Shown in pieces: positions 58,101 through 64,000 of a stretch of 64,000 bases of DNA. Both the position numbers and the translations under genes were made by a program. The stretch lies in contig CACRXP010000156.1 in NCBI GenBank assembly GCA_902702965.1, positions 974,750 to 1,038,749 on the forward strand, in the 5' to 3' direction. The notes beneath the pieces are model-generated. The model was not told the origin of the DNA. It did no database searches and was given only the letters and a program-made list of their open reading frames with translations. Origin of the DNA: Spirometra erinaceieuropaei (lineage: Eukaryota; Platyhelminthes; Cestoda; Diphyllobothriidea; Diphyllobothriidae). The first letter of the stretch is position 1. Every line of letters begins with the position of its first letter.

Positions 58101-60000
58101 CTGGCTTCAGCTCTCACCTCTCCCAGGATTCCTTATTGAAATGTGAACGACTGGTGCTGAAAGTAAGGCTAAAAAATGAATATTGCAATCCATCTTGTCC
58201 TTGTTTGATTTTCGTTCGGCAAACCTGAATCATCTAGTCAATGTGAGAGTCAACGGGGATTTCTGCAGCTTATCTGGTATGACTTTTGACAGGAATTCGA
58301 CAATTCGGTGGTATAACTCTGTCCTAGAGCCAAAATCTATGACTCCTTTAGTTCATATTCCAAAATAGCTATGCATTTTTAAATAGGTTTTATCTACCTA
58401 TTAAGTACAGGCATGCAGGTATTGCTCACGTTTACCTGCATGCAAAAGACCAACGTTTTGCTGAAAACGGTCGAAGTGAGTACATTAAGGGCGTAGGATG
58501 GGATGGGGATCAAGTTGATATACAAGACTATTCCATGCCTACTACCAACTGTCAGAATGTTTCGTTCTTCCCTCGTCGCAAGGAGTTTGCTCATTAGCCT
58601 ACACAATTGACTAACAAGATATCAGTAATTAAAAAGTACGGGATAGGAATACTTTCAGAGTTCGTAGAGCCTGGTATGTTTCTGGGGAGCTGAAAGTCAC
58701 AAAAGCTCGTGGGGATATACTTCCTCGCTGTTTTGTTCACTTTTAAAGACTGAAAACGTGCAGAAAGTCCCATTTATTTGAAGGATAGTTAGGGATTTGT
58801 TTTGTGGTGGTCTGCCCTCCACGGCTGGTGATCGAAGTAGTGTCCGCCGTGTAACGGTTGCTCGGCTGGCGATAACGGTTTGACCGTGCCGAGCATAAAG
58901 AGATTCAGCTGTCGGAGAATGAGTCTTTGTGGCCGATTGCTCCGTTTGAGTGGCCGCTTAATGCAGGTGAGTGTCGTGCGAATCTTGCGTTAAAGTACCA
59001 CCTTTGCCATGATCAGTATTTGCTTGCGCAAGTTCCTGGGTCCATAGGGATAAGCTCGGCACTTTGGTCTTTCCAAAGCCGGTAGGTTGGACATCTACGA
59101 GCCGATTTATTAGTTCGGCATTCGAAAGCCAGGTCTCAAGATATATATGCAGTGCTTCGACGGTAAATATTAAATTCACCGACTTAAGAGATTTCTCCAT
59201 TTTGTAGCATGCATGACAACTGGAGGTTTTCAGTCAGCACATTATTTCGCAATTGGTGTTTCTTCGGCCGGCTTTGCAGTCCATGTTCGGTGATCCCAAT
59301 GCACAGTAGATGTGCTAACTCAGTAAATAGTAACCGAAAGTCTGAAATGCGTTTTCGACTCGAAAAGATGCAAGGCAGAGCGCCCATTCAAATACTGATA
59401 TTTTAGTGAAACTAAAAATGTTTTGCCCGTTCTATTTCTGAAAAAAGTATGCACAGAAGCTAAAATAGTAGAAAAGTAGTGTTTCATATGTTTAAAGCTG
59501 GAAATGGCAATTCCGTGGTGGTCATCTATGTGACACCAGGTAAAGTTTTCCAAACGGCAAAAAATTTCAGCCCACTTATACGAAGGAATCTTTATCTGCG
59601 TTATTCTTGCACTTTAGGGCACCAATTCGCACAGATCTGCTAATTTGACATAAAGGAATTGATAAAACATCTGATTTTCTTTAAATACCCTGTTTTTTTA
59701 GGAGATTGATAACCATGGTCAACATCGGACCTGAAATAAAATTTCTAGTCCGGCTAAATCTGTTTATTAAAACTCTCGAGGGTAAATTACTATCTTTTCA
59801 ATGAAAAAGCCGCTCTCATGTATTAGGCATAGGAAATTGCACGAATATATTCCAACGTCTATTTTCGCTAAAACTCGCTGATATTTCAATTGATATAATT
59901 ACGCAAACACAATTTCTGAACAAGAAAAGGACATTTCATTAAAGGATGTGAGTGAGAGAACAAATTGCGCCACGTTAAAGGCGTCCAAAAATTCTCTTAT
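58101..60000. other. No gene identified, 1.9 kb
   Basis: AT-rich, no feature that I can support. Confidence 0.6.
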
Positions 60001-60004
60001 CAGT

Positions 60005-60905
60005 TTCCGTTATCAGACTTCATGAGATAGGTCACGAAATGTACCTATATAGGGTTGTAACACTAATCGTCGTGCAGCATAATTCCATAATAATTCGGTT
60101 ACTTCAGGATGCCGGCTTTTGAGCGAACTTCTTTCCAGCCGCCTGCGAAAGCTACACTCTGTGGCATACATTTTCTCATACACGTTCGATTCCTTTATAG
60201 CCTCAAATATATTTTATGGGAAAACATGTAGAAAGCGTCCATTATTTTACTTATTTCGTAGAAGGTTACGTCTTCTTCAACTTTTGTACTTGAAGGAATA
60301 ATATAATTCGGTTTTGAAAAAATCTCCCAATTCCCGAATAATTTTGAACTCCACCCACTGTTACACCTTTATTCAAGGTTTCCAACCTACAAGCTGCATA
60401 TTTTCCGTGTACGAAAAATCATGCATTTCTATATGATACTAAGAGGAAATCATATGGGATCCATGAAATCTAGCAGTGGATTTGAGCCATATTGTAAACT
60501 TTAGAAGCCACATTAGTAAATGGTGTTTTGTGAACGGGTATTTCAATATGAGAAACTCTTTAAAGGCAAATTATACCCTTCCTTCAAGCACGAAATATGA
60601 ATAAAGCGTAATTTTCTACCAAATGAGTAAAAATGAATATTTTTGAGCATGCTTCCCACAAAATATATGGGGGGTTAAATTGGCATCGAAAATCTATGAG
60701 AAAAATTCATACTACACAAGTGGTCAATTTTTACAGTGTAGTTTTTGCAGGTGGCCAGAAAGAAGTCCGTTCAAAAACCGGCGTCCTGGAGAAACTGAAT
60801 TATTATGGGATTCTGCTGCACGATGATCAATATTACAACCCTAGTTAAACAGTCTTCTCGAGTCTACAACGCATTTAAACTTTCGGTTAACATTCCATGA
60901 GTTGG
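60005..60905. mobile_element. Long inverted-repeat element D, copy 2
   Basis: 60,051-60,115 (AGGGTTGTAACACTAATCGT...) and 60,779-60,843 are reverse complements at about 80% identity by eye. The right side continues to a CATTCCATGAGTTGG tip that parallels CATTTCATGAGATCGG of copy 1; the left tip (CTTCATGAGATAGG) is closer in and seems to have a deletion. Non-coding and AT-rich. Confidence 0.6.
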
Positions 60906-61565
60906 CACATCTACCGTAATTGAACTTCAAGTCACTGCAGATGATATTATGGCGAAGTCCACTCTGCAGGTTCAAGGGTCCTTAGTTTGCATCAGAGGGC
61001 TGCGGAGTGCGGCATATTATGTGTGGGCAACGCCAACACTCAGTGATTTGAGCAGCAAAGACCTCAAAGAAACCTATTGGATTTAGAGGATGACCCCCTC
61101 TCCGACATTATACTACCTCTCTAACAGGCTCTGAGCATCCTCTTTGCACCTGCTTACCTGGAAAACTGGATTTGGAATCAGTTCGCCTACCGGAGATCCT
61201 GGAAGTAGATTTGCTCAGTTTTCTCGGCCGCAGTTGCGCAATAGCGTGGTTCTGCCTACTGAAATGGCATAGTAACATAATTGCTTTTATGCGTGTTTGG
61301 GTAGTTTCATTGGAAATTTAATATATAAAACACATCGATGGTCTTCTTGAGTACCCTATCATGCAATGTCCTGTCTAGAAAGACAGTTTGGCTGACTACG
61401 TGCACCCGTATTGTGAACTGGATGACTGGATTATTTGATCTCTGTCGTTGTTTGAATTCGACGGCATAGCCCGATTTGACCGCCGCGAGGAAGGTTGGCT
61501 GATTGGATATGTAAGTGCGTGTTTTATTATTACAGCATACTGACCAATCTGATTTTGGTAAACAT
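60906..61565. other. No gene identified, 0.65 kb
   Basis: Nothing recognisable. Confidence 0.6.
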
Positions 61566-61571
61566 GCTATA

Positions 61572-61700
61572 TTAGGGTTATGTTTCTGGTTACGGTTAAG
61601 AAAATAAGTAAATTTAGGGTCGAGGTTAAAGCTAGGCCTAAGGTTATGTCCAGGTTAAATCTCAGACCAGGGAGTGGATTAGGGTTAAGCACGCCCGTCG
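61572..61700 (+). repeat. Telomere-like degenerate repeat patch
   Basis: TTAGGGTTATG, GGTTACGGTTA, TTTAGGGTCGAGGTTAAAGC, AAGGTTATG and GATTAGGGTTAAGC follow each other in a 130-bp stretch, the same style as the patch at 54.95-55.19 kb. No flanking inverted repeat was seen here. Confidence 0.65.
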
Positions 61701-62335
61701 CATACTGTTTTAGCAAAATCTGTCATTCTGTAACTAATAACCGTGGATTAACCGTTTTGCGCCCGTTTATGCGCGCTTAATTCGTATCTTTTTAGTCGCG
61801 CAGTCTGTTCCGATACCTTGGTGGAGTAATAAAACAGACATATGCAGAAATGCGAGTTTTTCCCATGCCTTTCGCGGATTTCGTTAATTGCTGCGTCCGT
61901 TTGCCTATTGATTAAATTAATATTAACATCCTTTCCGTATTCCAGCAGTCTCTGTGATCTGTTTTCTTAATGCAATTACATATTCAATCCTTGCCGCGTT
62001 TGCGAGATAAGGAGTAGACATACGGGCAGCCGTCAAAGAATATGGTGATGTGTTGAACTTTCGCAGGGTCGATGCTAGCCCCGCAAATTTGACCAACGAG
62101 TATACTAATATTTTCCGACCCAGATACCTTGGGTTGGAAGGAGAAAAGGAGGACCTCGAAAGGGACTGTGACGCCAGTAAGTGAATACAGCATTTTTTCA
62201 AAGAAGACCTTATAAATAAATAAATAAATAAATGACAGCGGCTAGCTTAATGAAGTAACAGAACGCTGAATTATATTAATTCTGAACGGAAACGACCAGT
62301 TTTTTTCGAAACCTGACTCTAAGCTAGAATATGCG
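61701..62335. other. No gene identified, 0.63 kb
   Basis: Contains an AAAT tetranucleotide run (about 62,214-62,233). A plus-strand open stretch (about 62,020-62,190, e.g. YGDVLNFRRVDAS) ending in GTAAGT has no recognised match. Confidence 0.5.
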
Positions 62336-62339
62336 AACG

Positions 62340-62910
62340 CGATCAGGAGAAAACCAGTGAAGACTGGCGCAACAATCTATGAAGCAAGTCAGATCGTCGC
62401 TGCTAAAGCCAACAGAGAAGCTCAGAAGTCCCAGGTGCCTTTGATTCGTAACATCGCCACTCAACCCCACTCAGCATGCTCTAGCTGTCAACGAACATTC
62501 CGCTCGCGGATCGGCCGCGCCGGTCATCTTCGTACCCAATGCGCCAACAACCTGTCAACTGCAACTGCTGCCTCACAACCGCCTCCGCTTCAACCCCCTT
62601 GCCTACCACGACATCGCCCACCCTCACCACCGTTGCTCCGAATCCCGAAGCCTCACCGCCGACTATCATTGCCACTTCCATCATCTTTGCCGCAATCACC
62701 GCGGCGACGTCGACAAAATCCGCCTCTACCACCCTCGACATCGACCGAAACCCTTCGGACGTCATCTCTACCACCAGCACATTCAAAATCGTCACTCACA
62801 CCTCCAGCGATGTGGACTCGGTCCCAACCTGTCCTCGTTGCGACCGCACATTCAACTACCTTATGGGCCTTTTCGACCACATCCGCATTTATGAAAATCT
62901 GCAGTAAATC
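62340..62910 (+). mobile_element. Non-LTR retrotransposon fragment with zinc-finger-like region, plus strand
   Basis: Begins KTGATIYEASQIVAAKANRE, the tail that follows the reverse transcriptase in this LINE family, then a finger CSSCQRTFRSRIGRAGHLRT ending Q-C, then a Pro/Thr/Ser-rich stretch, and in a neighbouring frame CPRCDRTFNYLMGLFDHIRI. Fingers of this type (C-x2-C...RTF...GLxGHxRxH) are common in such elements of diphyllobothriid tapeworms as I know them. A frameshift separates the two fingers. It is truncated upstream. Confidence 0.75.
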
Positions 62911-63395
62911 ATCGCAGACACGACCACATCATCATACATTCTCCCACCAACACATGCACCACGCGTACAACCATCCAAAATCCGACCTCACCGACACCTC
63001 TCACATCAGTGGGAAGTGTGCTTTATGGCTCTTCTCTGTGTGGCTCCTCTGTTGCATGTGAGCTCCGAGCGTTCTATCCCCCTTGTCACACCACTAGGAC
63101 ATGACGAACTGATAAGTCACCTGACGCTTGGTGGCTGCTCTGCCTATGAGGTGGTATGGTCGTCAACATAAAGGTTCCCAAATCAGAAGTCTGGGAAGAC
63201 TGATTGCTTTGGGCAACTTTTACGGCTGAGGAAGTGCTTACGCAAAACCCTGCAAGCAGTCATCACAAGCTGTCTCTTCAGGCAAGTTGTTTTTTGCTCG
63301 TCGTTGTGGTGATCAGCTCCCAGCGCGTGTGCGCCTTCGCTCTGTTGCGGTCTGCGTCCGCCAGCCAATCAGAGAAGGGCAGCGTTCATTGGCTT
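62911..63395. other. Sequence between two opposed LINE tails
   Basis: GC-richer than the region to its left; likely LINE-derived 3' sequence, but I cannot align it. No gene. Confidence 0.4.
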
Positions 63396-63399
63396 CGTG

Positions 63400-64000
63400 C
63401 ATTGGCGAGGCTAATGACAAGCCTCGCGCGGTCCCAGCATAGGATCCACAGGGACAGTGAGGCAGACAGGAGGGCAGCATTACAAAATGATGGAGGGCAA
63501 GGAGGCGCCGACTGCAACAGTGTCGTCCAGAACTGCAGTTCGTCTGGAGGTGTCCAGTAAAACTTATTGGTGCCTGAAATGTCCGATGACAACGTGGGCG
63601 GATCGGGGATGGTTGGTTGTTGGGGTAGTTGGGTTTTGCGAGCTTCGCGTTTAGCTTTGGCGGCGGTTACGTGACCGGCTTTGTAGATCACTGTGCCGAT
63701 CTACATTGCCCTCCTCCAAGCCGGTCGGTCCCGGGCTAGGTCCTCCTAGTTGGCCGAGTTGATCCTCAGGCGCTTCAAGGAAGACTCCAGAGTGTCCCTT
63801 TAGCGCCAGACTTGACCTCCTTGTCGACGAGAACTCACAGTGACATATCCATAGAAGAATCGTTTGGGTAGACCCTCACCTTCCATCCGCATTAAGTGGC
63901 AAGTGCAGTTGCAATTGTCTCAGCATGGCGTGGGTCCTGAAGATTCCTGTCCTTTCCAGTGCGTCCGTGTTCAGGATCCGGTCCCGCCACCTCAGCTTCA
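63400..64000 (-). mobile_element. Non-LTR retrotransposon fragment, end of reverse transcriptase, minus strand
   Basis: Reading leftward from the window edge: KLRWRDRILNTDALERTGIF, AMLRQLQLHL, then frame-shifted parts, then IYKAGHVTAAKAKREARKTQ. This is the C-terminal end of the same LINE family, including the tail homologous to IYEASQIVAAKANREAQKSQ on the plus strand at 62.4 kb. It continues beyond the right edge. Frameshifts make it non-functional. Confidence 0.75.

Overview
This window is eukaryotic nuclear DNA: coding exons are short, bounded by GT..AG splice sites and scattered among long introns and transposon remains. A flatworm is the best fit, probably a diphyllobothriid-type tapeworm. 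The grounds are a 31-bp mini-intron, many Penelope-like GIY-YIG fragments, a CsRn1-like Ty3/Gypsy element, and a non-LTR element with C2H2-type fingers next to its KTGA/IYEA tail, an arrangement I associate with Spirometra/Schistocephalus-type genomes. The species call is inference; no search was possible.

Two host genes can be read with confidence. On the minus strand, seven exons between 30,879 and 227 encode much of an ERG-type (KCNH family) voltage-gated potassium channel: second half of the PAS domain, N-terminal linker, S1, S2-S3, S4-S5, pore/S6 and C-linker. All six internal splice junctions keep the frame. The first exon or exons (PAS start) and the cyclic-nucleotide-binding domain lie outside the window or were not found. 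On the plus strand, a casein kinase I gene runs from about 31,287 to 38,725 in four certain exons plus one probable short first coding exon. It starts about 400 bp from the PAS exon on the opposite strand, so it probably sits inside a 5' intron of the channel gene or overlaps its 5' region.

The rest is introns and intergenic DNA full of mobile-element remains. A degenerate Ty3/Gypsy element (24,547-28,521, minus) with 189/191-bp LTRs and a 5-bp target duplication sits inside a tRNA-derived SINE-like repeat. That SINE family also forms a tandem array of 308-bp units (39,591-40,627) that stops at a single N, followed at once by a 217-bp element with 31-bp perfect inverted ends. Non-LTR retrotransposon pieces lie at 8.1-9.0, 23.8-24.3, 28.7-29.3, 62.3-62.9 and 63.4-64.0 kb. 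Penelope-like endonuclease pieces lie at 4.8-5.2, 37.7, 41.8-42.4 and 47.7-48.4 kb. A 410-bp GAT microsatellite lies in the last CK1 intron.

From 42.5 to 62.3 kb I found no host gene. This stretch holds two copies of a long inverted-repeat element (45.4-46.3 and 60.0-60.9 kb), a foldback element enclosing degenerate TTAGGG-type repeats (54.8-55.2 kb), and a second telomere-like patch (61.57-61.70 kb). Assembly gaps are 120 N at 2,184-2,303 and one N at 40,628.
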